Source: CAZRHR01 sp964578885 (GTDB taxonomy: Bacteria; Bacteroidota; Bacteroidia; CAIKAF01). Taken from it: a stretch of 64,000 bases of DNA. The position numbers and the translations under genes are program-made. Location of the stretch: contig CAZOEO010000002.1 of NCBI GenBank assembly GCA_964578885.1, positions 186,001 through 250,000 of the forward strand, given 5' to 3'. Each line of letters starts with the position of its first letter. The first letter of the stretch is position 1. Shown here piece by piece: positions 17,739 to 28,100 of the stretch. The notes below the pieces were generated by a model, which saw nothing but the letters and a program-made list of their open reading frames with translations, was not told the DNA's origin and searched no databases.

Positions 17739-18010
17739 GTCGAGATTCACTTTCTGTAGGTCTGCAACTCATTTTGTGATTTAAAGTAGCGAGGAGTTGT
17801 TTGGAGGAAATGAAAGATGCAGGCCTCCGAAAAGACATGGCCACAGAAAATATCTATTCTACAAGGTTCTAAATGAGTACTTATTTGCGATTTTATTTTT
17901 AAAATGCAATTATTCTTTTCATAGGTACAGGCTTTTAGGCGGAAAAATGACCCATGGTGCATTTTCTGTCACCGACTTTATTTACCTCTTTTTACCGGAA
18001 AAAGTTCAGC

Positions 18011-18018
18011 TATATTTG
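18011..18018 (+). promoter_or_regulatory. TAnnTTTG promoter of gatB
   Basis: TATATTTG followed by four bases (tagc) and then the ATG at 18023. It fixes the gatB start and predicts a leaderless message. Confidence 0.65.
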
Positions 18019-18022
18019 TAGC

Positions 18023-19483
18023 ATGGATTCTTTGTTGGAACAATATGAAGTAGTCGTGGGACTTGAGGTTCACACACAACTTTTAACCCATACCAAGGCG
18101 TATTCTCCGGATGCCGCGGCTTATGGCGCTCCGCCCAATACATTGGTGCACCCCATTTCTTTAGGACATCCGGGTACTTTACCTGCGTTGAATGCCCAGG
18201 TGCTCAATTTCGCGGTTAAACTCGGACTTGCGCTTCATTGCGATATCCGAAAGGAAAATCACTTTGCCCGGAAAAATTATTTTTACGCCGATTTACCGAA
18301 AGGTTATCAAATTACCCAAGACAAAACGCCCATCTGCACTGGCGGTCATGTATCGTTTACCTTGCCGGACGGCACGCGTAAGTCGGTTCGTTTGGAACGT
18401 ATTCATATGGAGGAAGATGCGGGAAAAAGCATGCACGATCAAGATCCGGTAGATACCCTCATCGATTTAAATCGCGCCGGCGTTCCCCTTCTGGAAATTG
18501 TGTCTGCACCGGATATCCGTTCCGGAGAAGAAGCCTACGCTTATTTGACCGAAATCCGTAAACTGGTTCGGCACCTCGATATTTGTGATGGAAATATGGA
18601 AGAAGGAAGCCTTCGTTGTGATGCCAATATTTCTATTCGGAAAAAAGGTGCAGAAGCATTTGGCCGGAAAGTGGAAGTGAAAAACATGAACTCCATGCGT
18701 CACGTGCAAAAGGCCATCGAATTTGAAGCACGTCGCCAAGCCCAATATCTTGCGGAAGGAAAAGAAATTCTCTCCGAAACCCGCACTTTCGACGCCCTTC
18801 AAGGCATTACCATTGCCATGCGTTCCAAAGAAGGAGCGCAGGATTATCGGTATTTCCCTGAGCCTGATTTACCCCCGGTACATTTGACCGATAGTTATAT
18901 TCAGGCGATTGCAGCCGAAATGCCGCCTTTGCCTGCCGACCTGGAAAAACAATATATTCAAGATTTTGGTTTACAGCCGGCTGATGCATTGGCACTTATC
19001 GAAAACAAATTCGAGAGCCGTTATTTCGATGCCTTGGTAAAAGGTGTTCAGCAACCGAAATCAGCTGCGAACTGGATGCTCGGACCTGTGAGGGCCTATC
19101 TGAATGACCAGGGCATCGACATTCGTAAGTTCCCGCTTCGTCCCGAACAATTGGCCGCTTTGGTTAAGCTCGTGGAAACCGATCAGGTTTCGTTTACGGC
19201 CGCATCTCAAACTTTATTTCCTGCCTATTTAGCGGATACTTCTTCGAATCCACTGGAATTGGCCAAGAAATTAAATATTGTAAAAGAATCTGATGCCAAC
19301 GCCCTTTTGCCATTGGTACAGGAAACCCTCGCCAAACTCCCCGAAGAAGTCCATCGTTACAGAGAAGGAAAAAAAGGTTTGTTGGGACTTTTTGTGGGTG
19401 AAGTGATGAAGGCCAGTGGCGGAAAAGCCGATCCGAAGGTGGTGGCCAATCTTGTACGTGAATCTTTAGAAAAAGAAGCCTGA
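18023..19483 (+). CDS. gatB: Asp-tRNA(Asn)/Glu-tRNA(Gln) amidotransferase subunit B
   Basis: The 486-residue protein shows GatB hallmarks: VVGLEVHTQL near the start, ARKNYFYADLPKGYQITQ, the metal/kinase-domain motif HMEEDAGKSMH, DLNRAGVPLLEIVS, and EVKNMNSMRHVQKAIEFE. The C-terminal helical YqeY-like tRNA-binding domain follows (~330-486). GatB phosphorylates mischarged Glu-tRNA(Gln) or Asp-tRNA(Asn) within the GatCAB complex. gatA and gatC are not in the window, as is common in this phylum. The upstream start at 17954 is rejected because ATG 18023 gives the family N-terminus and sits next to the promoter. Its stop overlaps the next gene by 1 bp. Confidence 0.97.
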   Translation: MDSLLEQYEVVVGLEVHTQLLTHTKAYSPDAAAYGAPPNTLVHPISLGHPGTLPALNAQVLNFAVKLGLALHCDIRKENHFARKNYFYADLPKGYQITQDKTPICTGGHVSFTLPDGTRKSVRLERIHMEEDAGKSMHDQDPVDTLIDLNRAGVPLLEIVSAPDIRSGEEAYAYLTEIRKLVRHLDICDGNMEEGSLRCDANISIRKKGAEAFGRKVEVKNMNSMRHVQKAIEFEARRQAQYLAEGKEILSETRTFDALQGITIAMRSKEGAQDYRYFPEPDLPPVHLTDSYIQAIAAEMPPLPADLEKQYIQDFGLQPADALALIENKFESRYFDALVKGVQQPKSAANWMLGPVRAYLNDQGIDIRKFPLRPEQLAALVKLVETDQVSFTAASQTLFPAYLADTSSNPLELAKKLNIVKESDANALLPLVQETLAKLPEEVHRYREGKKGLLGLFVGEVMKASGGKADPKVVANLVRESLEKEA

Positions 19484-20607
19484 TGAAGCAAATGATGTGG
19501 AGCCTCGCGGCCCTTTTAATCCTCTGGTCCTGCGGTGGCAAAGGAGAACCTGCCATTTCCGGAACCATTGAAGGCGCTGGTGGTCTTACCGTTTATTTCG
19601 AAGAAATGGATGGACAGGGCGTTCGCCTTATCGATTCCGCCAGGGTGGACGAAGACGGCACTTTTGCCATTCATAAAAAAGCGGGTGCCATGACCTATTA
19701 CCGCCTTCGTTTAGGTCCCGAAAAACCTAATTTTGGCTTTGCTCCACCCGATAATGTGGTTATTCTTTTGACCGATTCTACCGAAAAAATGGAGTTTTCC
19801 TCTCAAAAAGAAGGATTTGCCATCCAGTATGAGGTGAAAGGAAGTGTGGAATCCGTCTTGTTTAAAGAATTGTCTGAATTGGCCGATTCTTCTCAGAAAG
19901 CTTTGCAAGCATTAGGACAATCTCTACAACAGGCTTCTCTGGCGCAAAGAGACTCTCTTTCTGCCCAATTTGCCACGCTTCAGCAACAACTTCGCGAGAG
20001 ATATCGCGGATGGATTCAGCAACATCAGGGAAAATTCGTGACTCTTCAAGCCATGTCGATGATCGATCCCGAGCTGAATTTCGATGTACTGAAAGCCCAG
20101 GCGGAAGTGCTTCAACAGAAATTTCCCACCAACGTTTTTGTGGGCCGTTTGGTGGCCAAGGTTAATGAACTTGGACAGCAGCTGCGCGTGGGACAAATCG
20201 CCCCGGACTTTACCATTGAAACTCCGGATGGAAAGCCGGTAAGCCTGTCCGATTTTCTGGGAAAAGGAAAATTTGTTCTCATCGATTTCTGGGCCAGCTG
20301 GTGTCGGCCATGCCGTGAGGAAAATCCTAATTTGGTGGCTACCTACAATCGGTTTAAAGATAAAGTGACTTTTTTTGGCGTGAGCCTGGATGATAATGCG
20401 GAGCGTTGGAAAGATGCCATTGTGCAAGATGGACTTACCTGGCCCCAGGGTTCTGACCTGGCTTCCTGGAATGCGGCACCCGCCAGATTATATCAAATCA
20501 ACAGCATTCCTGCCAATGTGATTGTGAATGCTTCGGGAGAAATTGTAGGTAAGAATGCACGCGGGCCCGCTTTAGATCAACTTTTGGAGCAGTTGACCCG
20601 GCCATGA
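19483..20607 (+). CDS. DUF4369/TlpA-like thioredoxin-fold lipoprotein
   Basis: The 374-residue protein has a lipoprotein signal with lipobox L-W-S-C (Cys ~17). A DUF4369-type beta domain follows (~25-120; ISGTIEGAGGLTVYFEEMD), then a helical linker (~125-230). The C-terminal AhpC/TSA-thioredoxin domain of TlpA/ResA type (~235-374) has the active site WCRPC in FWASWCRPCREENP and the cis-Pro region NSIPANVIV. Proteins of this architecture are periplasm-facing disulfide reductases in Bacteroidota. The Bacteroidota lipoprotein export signal is not evident. It overlaps gatB by 1 bp and lpxH by 4 bp. Confidence 0.93.
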   Translation: MKQMMWSLAALLILWSCGGKGEPAISGTIEGAGGLTVYFEEMDGQGVRLIDSARVDEDGTFAIHKKAGAMTYYRLRLGPEKPNFGFAPPDNVVILLTDSTEKMEFSSQKEGFAIQYEVKGSVESVLFKELSELADSSQKALQALGQSLQQASLAQRDSLSAQFATLQQQLRERYRGWIQQHQGKFVTLQAMSMIDPELNFDVLKAQAEVLQQKFPTNVFVGRLVAKVNELGQQLRVGQIAPDFTIETPDGKPVSLSDFLGKGKFVLIDFWASWCRPCREENPNLVATYNRFKDKVTFFGVSLDDNAERWKDAIVQDGLTWPQGSDLASWNAAPARLYQINSIPANVIVNASGEIVGKNARGPALDQLLEQLTRP

Positions 20608-21380
20608 ACCCGAAGGGGAACGTTTACTTTATTTCAGACCTTCATTTGGGCGTTCCCGGAAGAGACGAAAGTCTCGCAAGGGAAAAGCAAGTGGTGGCGT
20701 GGCTTCAGTATATTCGCCCCGACCTTGGAGAACTGGTTTTATTGGGGGATGTGTTCGACTTTTGGTTTGAATATAAACATGCCGTTCCCAAAGGCTACAC
20801 GCGTTTGATGGGTGCTTTGGCCGAGTTGACCGACGCGGGCATACCGGTTCATTTTTTCATGGGAAACCACGACATGTGGACTTTTGGATATTTGGAAACC
20901 GAACTTGGGGTGAAGGTGTATCCTGGGCCGGTGGTTTGGGAAAGATGGGGGCATCGCCTTTTTTTGGCGCATGGAGATGGATTAGGTCCAGGGGATTACT
21001 CCTTTAAAGTGATTCGGAAAGTCTTTCGTTCTCCTTTTTTTCAATGGTGTTTTGCCCGTTTGCATCCCAATTTCGGGATTGGTTTAGGGTTGGCATTGTC
21101 TCGAAGAAGTCGCAAAGCCCATTCGGATGCAGAGAAATCCTATTTGGGACATGACCAGGAATGGTTAACGCAATATTGTACCCACGATTTGTCGGGATCC
21201 TCCTATGACTATATGGTGTTTGGGCATCGTCATCTGCCCTTGTGGATTCCTATTCCGAGAAATGGGGTATATATCAATTTAGGCGATTGGGTGTCGCATT
21301 TTACCTTTGGGAAGTTATCGCAGGATGGGTTTGAATTGATGAAGTGGAAGGGTGGGGAAGTGAGTGTGTTGAAGCGTTAG
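20604..21380 (+). CDS. lpxH: UDP-2,3-diacylglucosamine diphosphatase LpxH
   Basis: A 258-residue calcineurin-like phosphoesterase with all five metallophosphatase motifs: SDLHLG (11-16), GDVFDFWFEY, GNHDMW, HGDGLGPGD, and GHRHLP. The two C-terminal-half helices (ARLHPNFGIGLGLALSRRSR) fit the LpxH insertion. The enzyme hydrolyses UDP-2,3-diacylglucosamine to lipid X in lipid A biosynthesis at the inner face of the inner membrane. Start overlaps the TlpA-like gene by 4 bp. It is the last gene of the gatB operon, which ends at the bidirectional terminator at 21405-21441. Confidence 0.93.
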   Translation: MNPKGNVYFISDLHLGVPGRDESLAREKQVVAWLQYIRPDLGELVLLGDVFDFWFEYKHAVPKGYTRLMGALAELTDAGIPVHFFMGNHDMWTFGYLETELGVKVYPGPVVWERWGHRLFLAHGDGLGPGDYSFKVIRKVFRSPFFQWCFARLHPNFGIGLGLALSRRSRKAHSDAEKSYLGHDQEWLTQYCTHDLSGSSYDYMVFGHRHLPLWIPIPRNGVYINLGDWVSHFTFGKLSQDGFELMKWKGGEVSVLKR

Positions 21381-21404
21381 TCTTTCATTCCATTTTTTAC
21401 TTCA

Positions 21405-21441
21405 TAAAAAAAGGCGTACCTGTTATCAGATACGCCTTTTT
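21405..21441. terminator. Bidirectional terminator between lpxH and gap
   Basis: This inverted repeat (AAAAAAGGCGTA / TACGCCTTTTT) has a 12-base loop. It has an A-run on one side and a T-run on the other, so it can stop both convergent transcripts. Confidence 0.85.
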
Positions 21442-21457
21442 CGTGTAAAAGGATAAT

Positions 21458-22444
21458 TTATGCCAGTTTCGCGCAGAAATCAGCCAAACGGTTAGAATAA
21501 CCGGCCTCATTGTCGTACCAGCCAAATACTTTCACCAGGTTATCTTTTACAAAAGTCATTTGGGCATCGAAAATACAAGAGTGTGTATTTCCAACAATAT
21601 CAATAGATACAATAGGGTCTTCAGTGTATTCAAGAATACCTTTCAAAGGTCCTTCTGCCGCTTTTTTAAAAGCTGCATTTAGTATTTCAGCCGACACCGG
21701 ATTTTTTACCACCAAAGACATATCACAAAGTGAACCGGTGGGTGTGGGAACCCGGATGGCCGTTCCATCCAATTTTCCTTTAAGGTGAGGAAATACTTTT
21801 CCGATGGCTTTGGCTGCGCCAGTGGAGGTAGGTACCATGGAAAGCGCTGCTGCGCGGGCACGGCGAAGATCGCTGTGTGGGGCGTCATGCAAACGCTGGT
21901 CGGCCGTGTAGGCGTGAATGGTGTTCATGTATCCGTTTTCGATACCACACAGGTCATCCACTACTTTTACTAAAGGAGCAACACAGTTGGTGGTGCAGGA
22001 TGCGTTGGATAAAATCAGGTCTTCGGCAGTAACCATATGGTCGTTAGCCCCAAGGACAATCATTTTAATATCGTCACCTTTGGCTGGTGCGGAGAGTAAC
22101 ACTCTTTTGGCACCTGCTTTCAAGTGGCCGGAAGCTTTGGCAGAATCTAAAAATAAGCCGGTACATTCCAACACTACATCAATTTGATGCTTGGCCCATG
22201 GAAGTTGCTCGGGGTTGCGTTCTGCAGAAATAGAAATAAACTGTCCGTTGACCTCCAGACCACCTTCAACTACGTTTACCTGACCATCGAAACGGCCGTG
22301 AATAGAATCGTACTTAAGTAAATGCGCCAGGGTATGCGCATCGGTAAGGTCGTTGATGGCCACTACCCGAATTCCGGGCTTGCGGAGTAAGGCACGGAAG
22401 GTAATTCTGCCAATCCGTCCAAACCCGTTAATCGCAACATTCAT
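21458..22444 (-). CDS. gap: Glyceraldehyde-3-phosphate dehydrogenase, type I
   Basis: This 328-residue enzyme has the NAD-binding start INGFGRIGRITFRALL and the active-site SNASCTTNC (catalytic Cys ~150). It also has TTTG-family features HAYTADQRLHD and ASTGAAKAIGKVFP-like VPTSTGAAKAIGKV. WYDNEAGYSNR is near the C-terminus. It oxidises glyceraldehyde-3-phosphate in glycolysis, with NAD+ as likely cofactor. It is transcribed alone from the TAGCTTTG promoter at 22480-22487. Length and motifs are complete. Confidence 0.97.
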   Translation of the reverse strand: MNVAINGFGRIGRITFRALLRKPGIRVVAINDLTDAHTLAHLLKYDSIHGRFDGQVNVVEGGLEVNGQFISISAERNPEQLPWAKHQIDVVLECTGLFLDSAKASGHLKAGAKRVLLSAPAKGDDIKMIVLGANDHMVTAEDLILSNASCTTNCVAPLVKVVDDLCGIENGYMNTIHAYTADQRLHDAPHSDLRRARAAALSMVPTSTGAAKAIGKVFPHLKGKLDGTAIRVPTPTGSLCDMSLVVKNPVSAEILNAAFKKAAEGPLKGILEYTEDPIVSIDIVGNTHSCIFDAQMTFVKDNLVKVFGWYDNEAGYSNRLADFCAKLA

Positions 22445-22479
22445 GGTTAATGCTTTTTGAGGTGAAAAAAAACTTTTGG

Positions 22480-22487
22480 CAAAGCTA
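22480..22487 (-). promoter_or_regulatory. TAnnTTTG promoter of gap
   Basis: The minus strand reads TAGCTTTG, 35 nt upstream of the gap ATG. No obvious -33 TTTG was found. Confidence 0.6.
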
Positions 22488-22522
22488 ATGTTTCATTGGC
22501 GATTTTTTGCCTATTTCTTTCA

Positions 22523-22553
22523 TTGGCTTTAACCATTTTTTAATGTAGATTTG
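22523..22553 (+). promoter_or_regulatory. Promoter of the M43 protease gene
   Basis: TTG (22523-22525), a 20-nt spacer, then TAGATTTG (22546-22553). The ATG at 22646 lies about 92 nt downstream, so this gene has a longer leader than many in the window. Confidence 0.6.
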
Positions 22554-22645
22554 TCCATCTTTTGAATTGCGACAAAAGACTATTTTTGTTTTTGGTCTTT
22601 TATGGCGTTTTAAAGAAATTTATTCCAAAGAAAAACACCAAACGC

Positions 22646-24937
22646 ATGATCCGTAAGGTCTACGATTCATTTTCAAACAGATTTCTGGCTGTCACCCTTT
22701 TGGCTGCAGTCTGGAGTGCTCAGCCCATGGACGTTTCAGCCCAGTCTGTAGATGGTACCCACCAACATACCCTCGGACTTTGTGGTAATGAAGCGCATCG
22801 TGTGGCAGAAGATTTCCCGGATTTTTGGGAAAAAATGGAGGAATTTTTAACCCAACTCAACCAATATAGGGACCAAAATTCAAATGCTTTTGAATTGAGC
22901 GAGAATGGCAACCGCATCATTCCTGTAGTGGTTCACGTACTTCACGACGGCGGTTCGGAGAATATTTCCCGCGCTCAAATCCTGGATCAGTTGGCCAAAG
23001 CCAATCTCGATTTTACCTTTACCAATCCGGATCGTCTGACCATTCCGCCCCAGTTCGATTCGATTGCTGGTAATGCACGGATTGAATTCCGTCTGGCGAC
23101 CAAAGATCCTCAAGGCAATTGTACGGACGGAATTAACCGGGTGTATACGAAGAAAACATTCCAGGCAAGAGACAACACCGGATTCAAACAGCTAAGCTAT
23201 TGGGATCGTTCTAAATATCTCAATGTCTGGGTGGTTTCTACCATTGAGTCTTTCGGGGTTTTCACCACCCTCGGATATGCTCAGTTCCCTTACACTTTCG
23301 GCGGAACGGTTCCTTCCACTTCTACCGACGGAATTGCATTGATTCATAACCGCATCGGTACCGTTGGCACGGCTACCGGTACTTTTGGTCGTACCTTCAC
23401 TCATGAAGTGGGCCACTGGTTGGGACTACGCCATATTTGGGGCGATGCAGAATGTGGTGATGACCAGGTGTTCGACACGCCATTTCATAAAGAATCTAAT
23501 TTCGGATGCTTTACCTTCCCCAAAGAAGCCACCTGCTATCAGTTGAATGAGAACTCTACGGCAGAAGACTCCATTCGTCGTTTTCAAATTGGAGAGATGT
23601 TCAACAACTACATGGATTATTCTGAGGATTTTTGCATGAGCATGTTTTCAGAAGGTCAGGTAGAAGTGATAGATTTTGTATTTAATACCATTTCCTTTAG
23701 ATCTTCACTCATCACCAATGAAACGGCAGTCGCTACAGGCACTGACGATGCTTCCTTCAATAACCCTTGTACGCCAAAACCAAATGCGGATTTGTGGTCC
23801 AGAAGTGGTGCGAATTTGTATTTGTCCAAGAAACTGATTTGTGCCGGCGGTTCACTTCAGTTTACAGATGGATCTTTCGGTGGAACTATTGATACCCGTC
23901 AATGGTCTTTGCCCGGAGCAGATGATGCTAGTCCAAGTGCCACGAATCCATCGGCTACTTACGCCACGCCTGGTACTTATGATGCTACCATCACTGTTGG
24001 AAATGGATCCGGTTCAGATACCAAAACCAGAGAAGATTATGTCGTCGTATCTTCCACTACAGCCGATGAAACCAACTGGATTTATTACGATTCATTTGAA
24101 TATGGAAGCCAATGGGATCAAAACAAATGGTTGATTATTAACGAAGGTCGTCCCGGAAATGGCTGGGTCGGAACTTCTGCCGGTTCATACCGGTCCTTTA
24201 AGTCTGTACGTGTAAATAATGAGAATGGGGTAAAAGGGGAGTCCTTCTTTTTGGTTTCTCCTTCCTACAACTTGACTACTGTTCCTAACGCACAACTCAC
24301 ATTCCGTTATGCATCAGCAGCGCGGACGAATAATCCTAATGTAAATCAGGAAGACGAATTGCGGGTTTATGTTTCTACCAACTGTGGTTTAACCTGGACC
24401 GCTCGTCCGTTGGCGACACCCGGTGTAACCGGCACGCCTCTGGTGATTTCTGGTAACAATCTCTATACAGCAGGTTTGGTTTCTGGGAATTTCGCTCCTT
24501 CTAACGACAATGAGTGGAAATTGATGACGGTGACCCTTGGATCAGCTGCGACCAATGCAAACACCCGCATTATGATTCAGTTTACCAGTGGAGGAAGCGT
24601 GGGAAACCATTTTTATGTGGATGATGTGACCATTGCCAACGCAAACCAGCCTGTTAGCATAGATGAAGCAGAAGGCGAAATGGTAGCTCATTTATTCCCA
24701 AACCCTACTTCACAAGATGCCACCCTGGCTTTTGGTTTAACAGAGTCTGCCAATCATGCGGAAGTTCGTTTGCTGGACATGGTAGGTCGTGTGTTGCAAC
24801 ATCAAATCCTTGGTGCCTTAGAAGTTGGCGATCATGAGGTAAATATTTCTACTTCTCAGCTTCCTTCTACCGGCGTGTACCTGGTGCAACTGCAACTGGA
24901 TGGGCGTTCTATTTATCGACGCTTGGTCGTAGAATAA
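22646..24937 (+). CDS. Secreted M43 (pappalysin-like) zinc metalloprotease with PKD and T9SS domains
   Basis: The protein is 763 residues from the ATG at 22646. A signal peptide leads (~1-32), then a propeptide. The M43 catalytic domain has the extended metzincin zinc site HEVGHWLGLRH (~253-263), with a downstream MDYSEDFCMSMFS (Met-turn). A PKD-like domain follows (~395-470; ending SATYATPGTYDATITV), then a choice-of-anchor J domain (~485-660). The T9SS type A sorting domain is at ~685-763 (HLFPNPTSQDATLAF ... GVYLVQLQ... RRLVVE). It is thus an extracellular endopeptidase exported by Sec and T9SS. A longer start (TTG 22562) exists, but the ATG is better placed for a signal peptide. Confidence 0.93.
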   Translation: MIRKVYDSFSNRFLAVTLLAAVWSAQPMDVSAQSVDGTHQHTLGLCGNEAHRVAEDFPDFWEKMEEFLTQLNQYRDQNSNAFELSENGNRIIPVVVHVLHDGGSENISRAQILDQLAKANLDFTFTNPDRLTIPPQFDSIAGNARIEFRLATKDPQGNCTDGINRVYTKKTFQARDNTGFKQLSYWDRSKYLNVWVVSTIESFGVFTTLGYAQFPYTFGGTVPSTSTDGIALIHNRIGTVGTATGTFGRTFTHEVGHWLGLRHIWGDAECGDDQVFDTPFHKESNFGCFTFPKEATCYQLNENSTAEDSIRRFQIGEMFNNYMDYSEDFCMSMFSEGQVEVIDFVFNTISFRSSLITNETAVATGTDDASFNNPCTPKPNADLWSRSGANLYLSKKLICAGGSLQFTDGSFGGTIDTRQWSLPGADDASPSATNPSATYATPGTYDATITVGNGSGSDTKTREDYVVVSSTTADETNWIYYDSFEYGSQWDQNKWLIINEGRPGNGWVGTSAGSYRSFKSVRVNNENGVKGESFFLVSPSYNLTTVPNAQLTFRYASAARTNNPNVNQEDELRVYVSTNCGLTWTARPLATPGVTGTPLVISGNNLYTAGLVSGNFAPSNDNEWKLMTVTLGSAATNANTRIMIQFTSGGSVGNHFYVDDVTIANANQPVSIDEAEGEMVAHLFPNPTSQDATLAFGLTESANHAEVRLLDMVGRVLQHQILGALEVGDHEVNISTSQLPSTGVYLVQLQLDGRSIYRRLVVE

Positions 24938-24957
24938 TTTCTTATTGTTCTTTTGAG

Positions 24958-24983
24958 AAAGCCTCCTTCGGGAGGCTTTTTTG
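24958..24983 (+). terminator. Rho-independent terminator after M43 protease
   Basis: The stem is AAAGCCTCC / GGAGGCTTT around a stable C(TTCG)G tetraloop, followed by a T-run. Confidence 0.9.
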
Positions 24984-25158
24984 TTATAAAAACCATAACT
25001 AAGTTTTATTGGCCAATTATATTTTCTTATTGATTTGATATTCAAAGCTTAAAATCAATCTTAATTTTAAAATAAGTATTTTGAATGGTTAGAAGGCGGG
25101 TTTGGGATTTAACATGATTTCAATTTAAGATAAATTAGAACCATAAATCCAAAAATCT

Positions 25159-28100
25159 ATGAACCAACGATTACCCCGAAGACCGGGTGGCTTTTTGAAA
25201 GTCAGACTGGCTTTTCTCCTGCTAATGGCGGTGGGGACTTTGTGGAGTCAATGTCCGATTCCGTCGGTAACACAGACCACCACGCCAACCTGTGGAGGGA
25301 CGGCTGTACTCACCGCCTCCGGATCCACCGGATTATTTAGATGGTACACGGCTTCCGTTGGAGGTTCTCCTGTATTTACCGGAACAGCTTACACCACACC
25401 TGCGATTTTCTTCCCCACTACATTTTTTGTGGAGGCGGTAGATAATCTTTCTTCGCCCACATGCAGCTCCGGTCGTATTGCTGTGGTGGCATCCGCTAAT
25501 GCTTTGCCCTCACCCGTTGTAAATCCCATAAACACGAGTTGTGGTGCAAACGTTACGATTAATGCAAGCTCAACTACAAATATCCATAGATGGTTCAGAA
25601 ATGCGAATGGAACCAATCTGGTGTCTACGGCCACCAACTATCCTTATGGGACGGTTGTTGGAGCTACGGATACCCTTTGGGTTCAATCGGCTACCTCCAC
25701 CTCTTCGGTTTCCAGCCAAACGTTCAACTTTACCGGTAACGTTCAGCAGTTTATTGTTCCGCAAGGCGTAACTTCTGTAACTGTAGACTTACAAGGCGCG
25801 CAAGGCGGTTCCAATGGTTCCAATGTTGGCGGTAATGGAGGAAGAGTGGTGACCAATTTGCAAGTAACCCCGGGCGAAACCCTTTGGGTTTATGTGGGTG
25901 GTCAGGGACAGTCTCTTATCGGTGGCTGGAACGGCGGTGGCGCATCCAGTGATTTGAATTCCCGTGGTGGCGGTGGCGCCAGTGATATTCGCCGGGGAGG
26001 TCAATCCCTGCAGGATCGTTTGTTGGTCGCCGGTGGTGGCGGCGGTTCCGGTTGGAGCTGTTCAAATGGTCATAATGGTGGAATCGGCGGTACCACAGGA
26101 GGAAATGGATCTTCATGTGGCTCTCTTTCTTTAGGATGTCAAAGCGGAATGGGCGCTACCCAAACAGCTGCAGGTTCTGCGCCTTGTGTCGGTGGACCAA
26201 CCATTGGTTTATTGGGATTAGGCGGAAGCGGTAACATCAACAGCGCTGGCAACGGTGGCGGCGGTGGCGGCTGGTTCGGCGGCGGTGGCGGAAACAGCAA
26301 CCACGCTGGTGGAGGTGGTTCTTCCAATGCCCACCCATCTATCTCCAACGTGACCTATACAAATGGCTTCAGAACAGGAAATGGAGTGGTTATTTTCACC
26401 TGGAACAATGCTTCTGTTTGTTATTCTTCACTCGTTCCCGCTGTTGTAAGTGCAAGTACGCTTTCCCCTCCTACGATTACGCCAACCGTAAGTGGTACAT
26501 GTGGAGACCAACTTACACTTACTGCATCTGGTGGTGGTGCGTCTAATTATGTTTGGTATACCCAGCAAAATGGTGGCACGCCTTTCCACACTTCTGCTAG
26601 TTTGACCAATACTTTTGCCTCCAATGCGACCTATTGGGTTGGTGTAAGACAATCTTCGCCAACGCCCCAGACATCTACATTCAATTTTACCGGCAGCCCC
26701 ACCACCTGGACTGTTCCAAACGGAGTTTTTGAAATTCAGGTAGACGTGCGTGGCGCGCAAGGTGGTACTGGAAGCTGGGGCACCGGCGGATTAGGCGGCC
26801 GAGTAGCAGCTACTATTCCTGTAACCCCCGGAGAAGTACTTCAAATTAACGTAGGTCAGCAAGGAACCACTTCCAATGTATTTGGTGGCGGTGGTACTTT
26901 TGGTATTTCTTCCAATGCGCGTGGTGGCGGCGGTGCATCTGACATCCGCCAGGGCGGTACTGACTTGACCAATCGAATTATTGTAGCTGGAGGTGGTGGC
27001 GGAGCCGGTGGTTCATCTTTTTCAAATAGCCATGGCGGACCCGGCGGTGGTTTGGTAGGAGGAACTGGTTTCAGAGGTAACTCCAACACCTCCGGTTGGG
27101 GAGGAACAGGTGGTTCTCAAACAGATGGCGGCCTTGTTCCAAATAACACCAGTTCTGGAAGCAATGGATCTTTTGGCCAAGGTGGAAATGGTACGACCTT
27201 CGGTGGTGGTAGTGGAAATGGCGGCGGCGGCGGCGGCTGGTTCGGCGGCGCTGGTGGTATGGAAAATGGCGGCGGTGGCGGCGGTTCCAGTTTTATTACG
27301 CCTTTAGCCACCAATATCACCAACCAACAAGGGACACAATCTGGAAACGGGCAGGTCATCATTACCTGGATGCCTGCTACCTGTGAAAGTGCGCGTGTGC
27401 CGGTAGATGTCACACTCAATCCAATCACATTAACCAACGTTATTTCTGATACGGTCAATTGTGGTGGTGCAGCGCAATTAATTGCTACGGCAAGTTCGGG
27501 TGCGCAAACAGAATGGTTTAATTCGCCCACATCTACTACACCTTTCCTTCTTTCGCCCGTGAATAATTTAACGAATGTGACGGCTCCTGACACATTCTAT
27601 GTGCGGGCTAAAAGAACCACCACACTCACTCAAACGTTTAATTTTACCGGTGGAGCTCAATCTTTTGTAGTTCCTGCAGGCGTTTCCAGCATCCAATTCG
27701 ATGTACAAGGTGCCCAAGGTGGAACCAATGGTTCGAACCAAGGCGGTCTTGGAGCACGTGTGACCGGAAGATTTAATGTGGTTCCCGGACAAACACTTTG
27801 GTTTGTAGTTGGTGGACAGGGTTCCAATGTAGGTGGATTTAATGGTGGAGGAAATCCCGGTGCCAGTGGTAGCTCTCGCGGTGGCGGTGGCGCCTCTGAT
27901 ATTAGAACGGCACCCAATGATTTGAACCAACGTTTGGTGGTCGCTGCCGGTGGCGGTGGCTGCGGTTGGAATTGCGGTTCTTCTGACTTTGGCGGAAATG
28001 GGGGTGCGCTGGTAGGCTCACCGGGAAGACAATGTAACAACATCGATCCAACTTGTAACAGCGGATTAGGAGGAAGCCAAACAACTCCGGGGAACTCATC

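Larger units (their letters stand above)
17706..18022. other. Intergenic region between leuS and gatB
   Basis: This 317-bp AT-rich divergent spacer holds the leuS promoter at its left edge and the gatB promoter at its right edge. An open frame on the minus strand (17747-17962) encodes a peptide with no recognisable features and is not accepted as a gene. No RNA structure or repeat was recognised in the middle. Confidence 0.6.

Noticed and set aside
17747..17962. Minus-strand 71-codon frame between leuS and gatB
   Set aside because: It has no recognisable motif, and it covers the leuS promoter region.
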